From Rhodospirillaceae bacterium (GTDB lineage Bacteria > Pseudomonadota > Alphaproteobacteria > Rhodospirillales > Casp-alpha2): a stretch of 64,000 nucleotides of DNA. A program made the translations under genes and the position numbers. The DNA lies in contig JAERTE010000018.1 of NCBI GenBank assembly GCA_016845145.1, positions 124,001 to 188,000 on the forward strand, written 5' to 3'. The notes beneath the pieces are model-generated. The model was given only the letters and a program-made list of their open reading frames with translations. It ran no database searches and was not told the origin of the DNA. Positions within the stretch are counted from its first letter, which is position 1, and each line of letters starts with the position of its first letter. Below, one piece after another: positions 28,385 to 37,101 of the stretch.

Positions 28385-29834
28385 AGACCGAATACCCGAC
28401 GATATGTTCGACACCATGCGCCACGAGAACCTGGCGCGCTGGCCCACTGGGGCTGGCGTCGACATGGATGAGGCCGCCGAATACCTGAAGCAATTGCCGA
28501 AACATAAGAATCTGGCGCTGGTCATGCGTGAAGCGGTCGCGCAAGGGCGCTGCCTGACGCAGCCACGTGGCGGCTTCGGCACATTTGAGATGCACAAAAA
28601 CTTGCTGGTCACATTGGATAAGGAAGGTCTCGCTGATGTGGTGCCGACGACGACGGACAGCTACACCCGCAATGAACGGTTCGCCGAAGCGCAGCGTGGA
28701 GCGGATGAGTCCGAGGAACGCGGGCGCTCAATGCTCAACGGGTTTCCCGTGGTCAATGCCGGCGTGGAGAAATTGCGGACATTGGCGGCTGCCGTGAACA
28801 AGCCGGTGATCGCGCTCACCGGCACATCGTTTCCGCGGCTAACCGGCGAAATCTGTTATGCGGGTGGATTTACCGGATATCTTGGTTCCGGGATCGCCTA
28901 TACGACGTCTTACACCAAGGAAACTTCGGTTGCGGAGGGAATTCGGAACTATCAATACCTTGATCGGTTGGTCGCTCGGTATGGAGACTTGGGTGTCGAA
29001 TTGCACCGACGTCAGCCGGGATTTCTTACGGGCACCAATATTCCGCCATGCGTGGCGATCGCCATTTGCGTTGCTGACGCGCTTTTGGCGGCGGCGCAGG
29101 GTGTGAAGCAATATGGATTGGAATTGGGGCAATGTCTGCATTTGGTGCAAGATGCGGTGGCGATCGATGTTTGCCAGGATTTGACGCAAGACTACCTCAG
29201 GACCAAGGGATACGAGGATGTTTTTACGACAGTCACATCCCTGCATTGGATGGGGGCATGGCCCACGGATCGGGCACAATCTTTCGGGCTGATGGTGTAT
29301 GGCGGGTTTGCCAGTGCGGTCGGCGGCGCCGTCAGCGTCACGACCAAGAGCGTTGCCGAAGCTATGGGAATACCGACACCGGAAGAAAATGCCGAGGGAC
29401 TTCGCGCCACGCGTATGGGGGTCTATCTGGCACGCAATGTCTGTTTGCGAGAATTGCCAGAATACCTGCGCGAGAAGGAAATACTGGAAATAGAAGTTCG
29501 AGCCATCGTCGACAAGGTGCTTGAAGTGGGAGACGGCGACGTTGCTGTCGGCACCATGCGGGCGCTGGAGGCGGGGTTTCTGGACGTGCCGTGGTCACCG
29601 AACCGCGAATGCAAAAGCGCATTGATGCCTGCGCGCGATGGTGACGGGTACCTGCGAATGGTCGATACCGGTGCCTTGCCTCTTCCCGATACGGTCAAGC
29701 ACTACCATCGTGAGCGCTTGCAAGCGGCTGCGGATAGCGCCGGCAAGGCCTATGGGCCAGATTTGGCCATCGACAGTGTCTATGAAATATCCGAGGAAAT
29801 CGGCAGCTTGCTACCCAATCTTCCGTTGAGATAG
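28362..29834 (+). CDS. glmE: Glutamate (methylaspartate) mutase E subunit
   Basis: A 490-residue TIM-barrel subunit that holds the adenosyl group and substrate; the clostridial homologue has about 483 residues. Conserved blocks include TQPRGGFGTFEMHKNLL with the substrate-binding Arg, VPTTTDSYTRNE and GVELHRRQPGFLTGTNIPP. I chose the ATG at 28362, which follows GAGGG by 11 bases; ATG 28353 and GTG 28329 are alternatives. No canonical methylaspartate ammonia-lyase follows, so the fate of 3-methylaspartate is open. Confidence 0.94.
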   Translation: MVQTPLAEDRIPDDMFDTMRHENLARWPTGAGVDMDEAAEYLKQLPKHKNLALVMREAVAQGRCLTQPRGGFGTFEMHKNLLVTLDKEGLADVVPTTTDSYTRNERFAEAQRGADESEERGRSMLNGFPVVNAGVEKLRTLAAAVNKPVIALTGTSFPRLTGEICYAGGFTGYLGSGIAYTTSYTKETSVAEGIRNYQYLDRLVARYGDLGVELHRRQPGFLTGTNIPPCVAIAICVADALLAAAQGVKQYGLELGQCLHLVQDAVAIDVCQDLTQDYLRTKGYEDVFTTVTSLHWMGAWPTDRAQSFGLMVYGGFASAVGGAVSVTTKSVAEAMGIPTPEENAEGLRATRMGVYLARNVCLRELPEYLREKEILEIEVRAIVDKVLEVGDGDVAVGTMRALEAGFLDVPWSPNRECKSALMPARDGDGYLRMVDTGALPLPDTVKHYHRERLQAAADSAGKAYGPDLAIDSVYEISEEIGSLLPNLPLR

Positions 29835-30030
29835 TTTCCACCGCGCATATGTTATCAGTTCAACAATTCCGAGAAACGTCGTCCAATGAACGTGATTTTG
29901 ATCAATAAATCATACGATGTTATGGTTAGCGATCACTTTGGTGCTTTTTAGTTTGGGCACCATACGCGATTATGCGCATGATCTGCGCAAGCTGTACGAA
30001 TGCCATCTTATGCCACTATGAGGCGCTGAT

Positions 30031-32799
30031 TTGATCGACTCCGTCGTAAATTTCGATATCGGGCCACGTAAGTCAAATCGGGGTACCGTTGTCGACCTGA
30101 CTGTCACCTACGATCTGTTCCGCAAGCCGGAGTTCCTGCAAGGATTTCTCGAATGCGTGGCGCGGGATGGAGGCGAATCGGGCGGCCCGGCTCCAACGCT
30201 GAAAGCATCCGACTGGGAAGTCGTGTATTTCCTGTCTACCGCTTATTGGCTCGGAGACAACGTTGCGACCACCGATGTGGCTGTCGTCAGTGGTATGTCG
30301 GAATCGTCGGCACGTCGCTGTATCCTTCGCCTCACCAAAATGTCGATTATCCACGTCAATCAAGATCGGACCGACAGGCGGCGCCGAATTCTCACCCTTT
30401 CGCCGGCGATCAAGACCTTTCTCGAGGAGTTCGTGGCCAATTGCAGCCGTGAATTCAGCGAGATTATCGCCTTCCATGAAAGCAAGGCGCGCGATGACGC
30501 CGAGCGGAAGTTGCATCACTCTGAATCGCAGCGACTGACTCGCGAGGCGCAGTTGCGGGCTGCGGATACCATCGGCGACGTGGGGCACTGGTCTCGTAGT
30601 CTGGTGACCGGCGAGTTGCACTGGTCGGATGAGACATTCCGCATATTTGGGTTCCAGCCTGGTGAGGTGACGCCAAGCCGCGAGCTGGTCCGCGCCATGG
30701 TTCATCCGGATGATTATGATTCCTACGTGGAATCCATTGATCGCGTCTTGTCAGAAAACATCGACCATGGTCGGGTTTATCGAATTATCAGACGCGATGG
30801 CTTGACGCGGTGGATACGGGGCGCGGCATCGGTAATGTTCGATTCAGACCGCCAGCCAGTCGAAATCGCCGGTGCATTGCGCGACGTTTCGGATACCATG
30901 GAGATGGAAGAGGCATTGCGTGCCAGTGAACAACGGTTCCGGGATTTTACGGAAACCGCATCTGACTGGGTATGGGAAACCAATGCGGACAACGAGTTTA
31001 CGTTCGTTTCCGATCGGTTCTTTGCAATTTTCGGCATGCCGCGGCAGGCAATTCTAGGCCGCACGCGGGTACAGATCGCCGGTCGCGACAGCGTTGCCGA
31101 AAAGGCCGAGTTGTGGGCCAAACACCATGCCGATTTGAGCGCTCGCAGGCCGTTTCGGGATTTTCGCTACAGCGTTGCGACCCGTGATGGGCGGCGGCTG
31201 TTTTTCTGTCTCAGCGGTAAGCCGGTATATGACCTGGATGGTGTATACATCGGCTACAGGGGCACGGGTCGCGATGTTTCCATGGATGTCGAGGCGGAAC
31301 GCGCCCTGCAAGAGAGTGAAGCCCGATATCGGGTGTTGACCGAGCGCCAAACTGATTTGATTTCGTATCTAACGCCGGATCTGCGGCGGCGTTACGTCAA
31401 TCCGGCATTCTGTGAGTTTCTCGGCCAAAGCCAGGAAGACCTGTTGACGTCCTCAGCCGGGCAGCATCTGGATCCTGAGTTCGCCCATCAGATCAATACC
31501 GAGGCACTGGGGCTGACGGTGGACAGGCCAGTATCCGAGCATGAATATGCCATGATCGCCACTGACGGTCGCGAGCATTGGATGCATTGGAAAGATCAAG
31601 GCGTTTTCGATGCCGAAAACCAACTGATCGGCATTTTGTGCGTCGGACGCGACCTCACGGATAGGATCGAGTCAGAACAAGCGCTGAAAGAAAGCGAGGC
31701 GCGGTGGCGCGCGTTACTGGATCAGCAATCCGACATGATCGTGTTTTATAGACCCGACTTGACCCGCAGGTTCGCCAACGACGCCTATTGCAAGTTCGTG
31801 GGGCGCGATGCGTCTGATCTGAGCGATGAAACGGCCGGGGCTATCCTAGAAGAATGCGATGCGGAGCGGTTGCGAGGCACGTTGACGTCATTGGACGCCG
31901 AAACGCCGACGGCGAGCGGCGATTATCCGATGGTCCGCCACGACGGCGAGACGCGGTGGGTTCAATGGCGCCACCGGGCCGTGCTCTCCGATGACAGCGA
32001 AGTGGTTGGATTGATCTGCTCGGGCCGGGATATCACGGACCAGCATACGGATAATCGCCGCCTCAAAGATGAAAAGCATGAAGCGGAAATCGCCTCGCGT
32101 CAGAAATCGGCGTTTTTGGCCACCATGAGCCATGATATCCGAACCCCGTTGAATGCGATAATCGGTTTCTCACAGCTGATTCAAAGCGAGGTTGCGGGGC
32201 CGCTGGGGGCTGAGAAGTATCGCGAATATCTGGGTCATATTTCTGATGCCGGCGACTATCTGTTGGCGCTCGTCAACAACGTTTTGGATCTGGCGCGCAT
32301 CGAATCGGGTGAATTCCAGCTCGATGAAGAGGAAGTCGACCTCCGTGAGGTGATCGAATTTGCGCGCCGCAACGCCATGGCATTGGCGAACAGTGCGGGC
32401 GTTCATCTCGAAGTGATTGAGGGACCAACGAGTGCGAGATTTATCGCAGATCGAACCCGGCTTATCCAAATGGTGAATAACCTCGTATCCAACGCGATAA
32501 AATTTTGCTGGGCGGGGGGCAAGGTGCGCATTCATTGCCATGAAGGAGAAGACGGCGCGGTCGTGATCTCTGTTCAAGACAACGGTATCGGCATTGAGCC
32601 CGATAGCTTGGCGTCGGTGTTCGATCCGTTCGCGCAGGGGCAAATGGAAGTCGCGAAAAAGAGCCAAGGCGTTGGGCTGGGTTTGGCTATCGTTAAATCC
32701 TTGGCGGAATTGCATGGGGCGGCGGCGCAAATTTCAAGCGAGCTTGGAAATGGCACAACGGCGCAAATCATCCTGCCGGCGGAAAGGCGGATTAAATAG
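30031..32799 (+). CDS. MarR-like HTH / multi-PAS / histidine kinase fusion
   Basis: A 922-residue soluble protein. Residues about 50-140 look like a MarR-type winged helix (ATTDVAVVSGMSESSARRCILRL helix-turn-helix, then DRTDRRRRILTLSPAI wing). Four PAS/PAC domains follow (about 185-290, 300-420, 425-545, 550-665), then HisKA with the phospho-His in SHDIRTPLNAIIG (near 700) and an HATPase with the N, G1 and G2 boxes (NLVSNAIKF, DNGIGIEP, GVGLGLAIV). There is no transmembrane helix or receiver. The start codon is a TTG without a strong ribosome site and is uncertain. A DNA-binding-like domain at the N-terminus of a kinase is unusual. It lies 196 bases after glmE. Confidence 0.88.
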   Translation: MIDSVVNFDIGPRKSNRGTVVDLTVTYDLFRKPEFLQGFLECVARDGGESGGPAPTLKASDWEVVYFLSTAYWLGDNVATTDVAVVSGMSESSARRCILRLTKMSIIHVNQDRTDRRRRILTLSPAIKTFLEEFVANCSREFSEIIAFHESKARDDAERKLHHSESQRLTREAQLRAADTIGDVGHWSRSLVTGELHWSDETFRIFGFQPGEVTPSRELVRAMVHPDDYDSYVESIDRVLSENIDHGRVYRIIRRDGLTRWIRGAASVMFDSDRQPVEIAGALRDVSDTMEMEEALRASEQRFRDFTETASDWVWETNADNEFTFVSDRFFAIFGMPRQAILGRTRVQIAGRDSVAEKAELWAKHHADLSARRPFRDFRYSVATRDGRRLFFCLSGKPVYDLDGVYIGYRGTGRDVSMDVEAERALQESEARYRVLTERQTDLISYLTPDLRRRYVNPAFCEFLGQSQEDLLTSSAGQHLDPEFAHQINTEALGLTVDRPVSEHEYAMIATDGREHWMHWKDQGVFDAENQLIGILCVGRDLTDRIESEQALKESEARWRALLDQQSDMIVFYRPDLTRRFANDAYCKFVGRDASDLSDETAGAILEECDAERLRGTLTSLDAETPTASGDYPMVRHDGETRWVQWRHRAVLSDDSEVVGLICSGRDITDQHTDNRRLKDEKHEAEIASRQKSAFLATMSHDIRTPLNAIIGFSQLIQSEVAGPLGAEKYREYLGHISDAGDYLLALVNNVLDLARIESGEFQLDEEEVDLREVIEFARRNAMALANSAGVHLEVIEGPTSARFIADRTRLIQMVNNLVSNAIKFCWAGGKVRIHCHEGEDGAVVISVQDNGIGIEPDSLASVFDPFAQGQMEVAKKSQGVGLGLAIVKSLAELHGAAAQISSELGNGTTAQIILPAERRIK

Positions 32800-32804
32800 G
32801 CGTT

Positions 32805-33524
32805 CTAAGCGGCGCGGTTGTTGGCGGGAAGCCGCCTGGAAAATGTTCTGAGCTGGGATACATCGGCGATTTGTACGCGTCGCCCTCGATTGGCGACACC
32901 CAAATCCTGCAAATCTTTCAGCGCGCGCGACAGGCTTTCCGGTTCCATACCCAGATAATTGGCGATCAGCGCCTTTTCATAGGGCAGCACCAGTTCCGCG
33001 GTTCCGCTGCGTACGTTGATTAAGCTCAACAGGAAATCAGCCAGCCGTTGACTCGTGGGCTTCAACTGAATTCGTTCCAATTGCTGAAATGCTTCGTCCA
33101 GGTTTTGCGCCAATACCTGAACCACGCTGGCGCTTAATGCGCCGCCGCTTGCCAGTGCCTCTCGGAATGCTTGGGCAGGAATTTCCAGCAATCTGCATAT
33201 CCCCACTGCTTCCGCAGTCATTCCGTATATGCCCTGCGCCAAACCCGCGTCGAGGGCGACTGCCGAGCCCGGCAGAAACACCGAGAGAACGGCATGTTTC
33301 CCTGCGGTCTCGCCGCGGTAGACTTGAATTTTCCCACGCAACACTATGAATATTTGATCCGCCGATTGTGGCGGACGAAATAAGATTTCACGATTTTGTA
33401 AGAGACGAACAGAAGCCGTTGCAAGGAATGTCTCAATCACCTCGCTTGAGACTTCCGAAAACAACGTAGCGCCCCGCAGGACGGCCACGTCTTCTCGTTC
33501 GAGTGCACCGAATTCGCCAACCAT
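32805..33524 (-). CDS. DNR-like Crp/Fnr-family regulator 1
   Basis: A 239-residue regulator: cyclic-nucleotide-type sensor barrel (about 10-125), long dimer helix, and winged helix with recognition helix around MEPESLSRALKDL. The E-x-x-S-R pattern in that helix is the one FNR and DNR use to read TTGAT. There is no N-terminal cysteine cluster (a single Cys overall), so it is not an Fe-S FNR; DNR/NnrR relatives sense NO, through heme in DNR. The ATG at 33524 is preferred because an upstream in-frame start at 33560 would overlap a perfect FNR/DNR box. It probably controls the denitrification genes nearby. Confidence 0.9.
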   Translation of the reverse strand: MVGEFGALEREDVAVLRGATLFSEVSSEVIETFLATASVRLLQNREILFRPPQSADQIFIVLRGKIQVYRGETAGKHAVLSVFLPGSAVALDAGLAQGIYGMTAEAVGICRLLEIPAQAFREALASGGALSASVVQVLAQNLDEAFQQLERIQLKPTSQRLADFLLSLINVRSGTAELVLPYEKALIANYLGMEPESLSRALKDLQDLGVANRGRRVQIADVSQLRTFSRRLPANNRAA

Positions 33525-33559
33525 GATTGCGATCTTGACCGGCAAACGTCGCGCATGCA

Positions 33560-33573
33560 TTGATCGATATCAA
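33560..33573. promoter_or_regulatory. Perfect FNR/DNR box
   Basis: TTGAT-CGAT-ATCAA matches the FNR/DNR consensus TTGAT-N4-ATCAA in all ten positions. It lies midway between the divergent starts of the regulator (33524) and the small membrane protein (33609), about 36 bases from each, so autoregulation and control of the small gene are both possible. Confidence 0.8.
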
Positions 33574-33608
33574 GCCGCGGCTCGTGTAAATATGGAATAC
33601 ATCAAACC

Positions 33609-33800
33609 ATGGAAACGCTCTATTTTGTTGTTGTCGGAATCGTGCTTTACGTGGTCTCCGACAAGTTGCTTGACCTCATTGAACGTCAGCGTGGTGCCAG
33701 ATTTGAGCTACGCTCAATTTGGTTCTTTTGCATATTGCTGGCATTAGCGTTGGTGGTGTTCCCGCTCATTCAACGAATCGGTGGTCAAGGTGCCCCTTAA
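33609..33800 (+). CDS. Small two-helix membrane protein
   Basis: A 63-residue protein with two predicted transmembrane helices (about 3-20 and 37-55) separated by a charged turn (ERQRGARFEL). I do not recognise a family. A perfect FNR/DNR box lies 36 bases upstream of the ATG, which makes expression under low oxygen or NO plausible and supports it as a real gene. It precedes the cytochrome c gene, which runs the other way. A role in assembly or stabilisation of a respiratory complex is only a guess. Confidence 0.6.
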   Translation: METLYFVVVGIVLYVVSDKLLDLIERQRGARFELRSIWFFCILLALALVVFPLIQRIGGQGAP

Positions 33801-33835
33801 GTCAGCCGCAATCGGTATGAATACCCCATGAGCGC

Positions 33836-33873
33836 ATAAAGAAACCGCCCACACCCTTTCGGGCCGGGCGGTT
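33836..33873 (-). terminator. Rho-independent terminator of the cytochrome c gene
   Basis: On the minus strand, AACCGCCC pairs with GGGCGGTT (33866-33873 with 33843-33850), followed by TTTCTTT. It lies about 40 bases after the cytochrome c stop. Confidence 0.75.
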
Positions 33874-33913
33874 CCAAAAACCTCAACAAGGCTCGCCCAA
33901 ACGGGCCTTGGTG

Positions 33914-34294
33914 TCAGCCGCCGTTTGCCTTCAAGTAGGCGATAACGTTGTCGCGCTGCTTTTTCTTCTTCAGGCCGGCGAAAGCCATCTTGGTCTTTTT
34001 CATCATCTTTTTCGGCTTGGTCAGGAATTTATCGAGCGTTGCTTCATCCCAGGTGATACCGGAATTTTTCATCGCCTTGGAATACTTGAAGCCTTTGACC
34101 ATAGCGGCCTTTTTCCCAACAATACCATTCAAATTGGGGCCGACCTTGTTTTTTCCGCCGGCTTTAATGGTGTGGCAGGCTTTGCATTTGTTGAAGACCT
34201 TCTTGCCCTTCTTCGCATCGGCGGCGTCGGCGGCGCCGACAGTCATCAGGACCGCGATTGCGGCGGCGAAAAGCGTCGTGAAACGGAATTTCAT
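33914..34294 (-). CDS. Class I c-type cytochrome (cytochrome c2/c550 type)
   Basis: A 126-residue secreted monoheme cytochrome. A Sec signal peptide (about 1-25, ending AADA) is followed by the heme site CKACH, the GPNLNGIVG loop typical of mitochondrial-like cytochromes c and a likely axial Met in KTKMAFAG. The mature protein is very lysine-rich (for example KKMMKKTKM), as in proteins that dock to acidic partners. It is divergent from the heme-copper operon and could donate electrons to its CuA domain or to NirS. A good terminator follows. Confidence 0.93.
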   Translation of the reverse strand: MKFRFTTLFAAAIAVLMTVGAADAADAKKGKKVFNKCKACHTIKAGGKNKVGPNLNGIVGKKAAMVKGFKYSKAMKNSGITWDEATLDKFLTKPKKMMKKTKMAFAGLKKKKQRDNVIAYLKANGG

Positions 34295-34477
34295 GGCAGT
34301 TCACTCCTTCGTGTGTTCTCCGGACGAATCGCGCCGGATGAAAATCTCTGGTTACGGGTCCGGGCGTATGCGCAGGCAGACCCCGAATATAAGCTCAACG
34401 ATCTAGCGAGGCCTCCTCGCAAAGTCAAGCAGAGCCAGGGTTAGCGCGCGGATCCATTTGTAAATGCATGTAACCAC

Positions 34478-34491
34478 TTAACCAATGTCAA
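34478..34491. promoter_or_regulatory. Variant FNR/DNR-type box upstream of the NO-reductase operon
   Basis: TTAAC-CAAT-GTCAA is an inverted repeat with 7-8 of 10 positions of the FNR consensus. The same half-sites recur as TTAAC-CGTG-GTCAA upstream of nirS. Its centre is 82 bases before the first ATG of the operon (34567). Confidence 0.6.
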
Positions 34492-34566
34492 GGTTGTACA
34501 GGATGGTGAAAGTTAGGGTGCGCGTACATTTGGCATCACTTTGAGCCGCGACGGAGGAATGGGGTT

Positions 34567-34734
34567 ATGACAGACAACACACCAAACACGGGTGGCGAGG
34601 ACGAACGCGTGCATCCCATGCAAGCGCTTCTCGACAATCCGTTTTTATTACTTTTCATTGCAGTCGCCGTACCGGCGGTGCTGTACACCATTTGGGGTGT
34701 CATGGAAGTTGCCATGATCCCAATTGCTCAATAG
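34567..34734 (+). CDS. Tiny single-helix membrane protein at the head of the heme-copper operon
   Basis: A 55-residue protein: a polar acidic N-terminus (about 20 residues), then one hydrophobic helix (about 27-45) and a short tail. It lies 13 bases before the CuA subunit II gene and is the first gene after the variant FNR/DNR box, so it is probably a small subunit or assembly factor of the complex, comparable in size to subunit IV-type proteins of other heme-copper enzymes. That role is inferred from position. Confidence 0.7.
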   Translation: MTDNTPNTGGEDERVHPMQALLDNPFLLLFIAVAVPAVLYTIWGVMEVAMIPIAQ

Positions 34735-34747
34735 CGGGGAGGGAAGC

Positions 34748-35278
34748 ATGGCACTCACACCACCCGAGTCACGGCACTGGTATAAAGAGCCGTTGCATAA
34801 GATGGAGGTCGTTTGGATCACCATCGCATTTCTTTGGGGCCTGGTGATGTTCTTCACCATGGTCTATTGGCACATTAACGGCACGCAAAACTTGTCCAAT
34901 GAGGCTTATCGGGTGATCCCCGAAGAGTACGGTGAAAAGGTCGAGGCCTTCGCCGAAAAGTACAAGGTGCGTGAAGAAGCCGACATCCCCGTGGTTAAGC
35001 CGCCAGCCGGTAGCGACGTCTACCTGTTGGGACGGCTATGGGAATGGTGGCCGATTCTGGAGCTGGAAAAAGGCAAGACCTATCGGCTTCATATGTCATC
35101 AATGGACTGGCAGCACGGATTTTCCCTGCAGCCGGCCAATATCAATATCCAGGTTCATCCCGATTACGAGATGGTGTTGACCATGACGCCGGACAAAGCT
35201 GGTGAATACGGCATTGTCTGTAACGAGTACTGCGGCGTCGGCCATCATCAGATGCTCGGCAAAATCTACGTGAAATGA
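34748..35278 (+). CDS. Heme-copper oxidoreductase subunit II with CuA site
   Basis: A 176-residue protein with a single N-terminal membrane helix (about 20-42) and a cupredoxin domain carrying the full CuA ligand set: a His in DWQHGFS and C158-x3-C162-x3-H166-x2-M169 (CNEYCGVGHHQM), with the bridging Glu E160. It accepts electrons from a cytochrome c or cupredoxin and passes them to subunit I. The short single-helix form fits B-type (ba3-like) enzymes better than aa3. GGGGAGGG precedes the ATG. It is followed by subunit I after 11 bases. Confidence 0.93.
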   Translation: MALTPPESRHWYKEPLHKMEVVWITIAFLWGLVMFFTMVYWHINGTQNLSNEAYRVIPEEYGEKVEAFAEKYKVREEADIPVVKPPAGSDVYLLGRLWEWWPILELEKGKTYRLHMSSMDWQHGFSLQPANINIQVHPDYEMVLTMTPDKAGEYGIVCNEYCGVGHHQMLGKIYVK

Positions 35279-35289
35279 GGGAATGACCG

Positions 35290-36990
35290 ATGGCTATAGA
35301 TACGACTTATCGCGTCTGTCCCGAAACCGGACTTAAGGTTTTCTCGCAGACGGAAAAACTCATCAAGGTGAACGCCGTTGTGGCGATCGTCTTTCTGGCT
35401 ATCGGGGGGCTGTTCGGCCTTTTGGTGGCATTAACCCGCTGGCAGGCGGTTCATTTCCTGCCCGCTGAATTGTTCTATCTGGCACTGACGGCTCATGGTG
35501 CGGATGTGCTGTTGTTCTGGATCCTGTTTTTTGAAATTGCGATCCTCTACTTCGCATCATCAGTGCTGCTGAATTGTCGTTTGGCCGCGCCACGGTTCGC
35601 CTGGCTGGCATTCGTTTTGATGCTGGTCGGTGCATTGATGGCTAACGTGGCGGTGTTGCAGGGCGAATCGAGCGTCATGTTTACCTCCTACGTGCCTATG
35701 AAGGCGGCGCCACACTTTTATCTAGGGCTGATCATATTTGCGGTCGGCGCGCTGATAGCGGTGTTTGTGTTCTTCGGAACCTTGGTTGTCGCCAAGCAGG
35801 AAAAGACTTACGAGGGCTCCGTTCCACTGGTGACCTTCGGTGCCGTAACGGCGGCGGTGATTGCGGTTTACACAATTGCTTCCGGCGCGATTATCCTGAT
35901 CCCGACTTTCCTTTGGTCGGTGGGATATATCTCAAGCATCGATTCGGTGACCTATAAGTTGGTTTGGTGGGGCATGGGTCACTCCAGCCAGCAAATCAAC
36001 GTGGCGGCGCATGTCGCCGTTTGGTACATGATCGCGGCTCTGTTGCTTGGCGCGAAACCGCTGAGCGAGAAAGTCAGCCGTATGGCGTTCTTGCTGTACA
36101 TCTTGTTCCTGCAGTTGGCGTCAGCTCACCACTTGTTGGTGGAACCGGGCATCAGTTCCGAATGGAAAGTCTTCAACACGTCTTACGCCTTCTATCTGGC
36201 GGTGTTGGGCTCGATGATCCACGGCATGAGCGTGCCGGGCGCGATGGAAGCCGCACAACGTAGGCGTGGCTTCACGCAAGGCATGTTTGAATGGCTCCGA
36301 AAAGCGCCATGGGGCAATCCGGCGTTCTCCGGAATGGCGATGTCCGTGCTTATGTTCGGGTTCTTCGGCGGCATCTCGGGCGTTGTGTTGGGGGCTGAGC
36401 AGATCAACCTGATCATGCACAATACCCTTTATGTGCCTGGTCACTTCCATGCCACCGTGGTTGCCGGTACGACAATGGCGTTCATGGCTGTAACCTATCT
36501 GGTTATTCCGCTGATCTTCCGCAAGGAAATCCGCTTCAAAACCATGGCCAAATGGCAACCGTACCTGTTCGGTATCGGTGTCGCCGGCATCTCGTTGTTC
36601 ATGATGGGCGCCGGAACGTTGGGCGTATCGCGTCGGCATTGGGACATGACGTTCTCAGATGCGGCGCTGTCGTTCGACTATCCGCCGGCGGCCTTCTTGA
36701 TGATGGGCTTGAACGGCATTTTCGCCATCCTCGCCAGCATTGGCGGCATCATGTTCATCTTGGTCGCCGTGGCTTCGGTGTTTGCCGGGAAGAACCGTGA
36801 CGAAGCGGCTTGCAAAGCCGATCCTTGCATCCTGACGGATGGCGGCGGCGCAGCTGTCTCCAGCTATGGCGGCGAGGGTACGCTTAAGTTGCCGGGTACG
36901 GTAACGTTGGTAACGATCTTCTTCGTTTCCTTCGTGCTCTACTTCTTCGTCAACTGGAAGTACTTGTCCGAGGTTTGGCCGCTTAGTTAG
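35290..36990 (+). CDS. Heme-copper subunit I lacking the catalytic Tyr: probable eNOR-like nitric oxide reductase
   Basis: A 566-residue, about 13-helix protein. Metal ligands are present: low-spin heme H69 (AHG) and H387, high-spin heme H385 (PGHFH), CuB or FeB ligands H231, H280 and H281. The helix VI motif normally GHPEVY, whose Tyr cross-links to the His in oxygen reductases, reads GHSSQQ, so Q235 replaces the Tyr. Loss of that Tyr is known in nitric oxide reductases, and B-family NORs with CuA subunits (eNOR and relatives) have altered sites of this sort. The surrounding nirS, nnrS and DNR-like genes, and the absence of norCB, support reduction of NO to N2O. An oxygen reductase is unlikely. 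Confidence 0.85.
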   Translation: MAIDTTYRVCPETGLKVFSQTEKLIKVNAVVAIVFLAIGGLFGLLVALTRWQAVHFLPAELFYLALTAHGADVLLFWILFFEIAILYFASSVLLNCRLAAPRFAWLAFVLMLVGALMANVAVLQGESSVMFTSYVPMKAAPHFYLGLIIFAVGALIAVFVFFGTLVVAKQEKTYEGSVPLVTFGAVTAAVIAVYTIASGAIILIPTFLWSVGYISSIDSVTYKLVWWGMGHSSQQINVAAHVAVWYMIAALLLGAKPLSEKVSRMAFLLYILFLQLASAHHLLVEPGISSEWKVFNTSYAFYLAVLGSMIHGMSVPGAMEAAQRRRGFTQGMFEWLRKAPWGNPAFSGMAMSVLMFGFFGGISGVVLGAEQINLIMHNTLYVPGHFHATVVAGTTMAFMAVTYLVIPLIFRKEIRFKTMAKWQPYLFGIGVAGISLFMMGAGTLGVSRRHWDMTFSDAALSFDYPPAAFLMMGLNGIFAILASIGGIMFILVAVASVFAGKNRDEAACKADPCILTDGGGAAVSSYGGEGTLKLPGTVTLVTIFFVSFVLYFFVNWKYLSEVWPLS

Positions 36991-37101
36991 CGGCATGTGG
37001 TTCGGAGCGTCGGTATTCTCCCCCCATCCGATGCCGACGTTCCGGCCACGCCTTCGGGCAGAATAGATCCCCCGGTTTTGGATGGGGCGGGAGATCGAAA
37101 G

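Noticed and set aside
34150..34200. A second sigma-54-like sequence (TGGCAGGCTTTGCA) in the cytochrome c gene.
   Set aside because: It lies inside the coding region over the heme-binding codons, and no gene starts downstream on that strand at a fitting distance.
35290..36990. Annotation as an ordinary aa3- or ba3-type cytochrome c oxidase subunit I.
   Set aside because: The cross-linked Tyr of oxygen reductases is Gln in GHSSQQ, and the context is denitrification.
34748..36990. Annotation as canonical norC/norB.
   Set aside because: Subunit II is a CuA cupredoxin and not a membrane cytochrome c, and subunit I does not have the cNOR glutamate-rich pattern I would expect.
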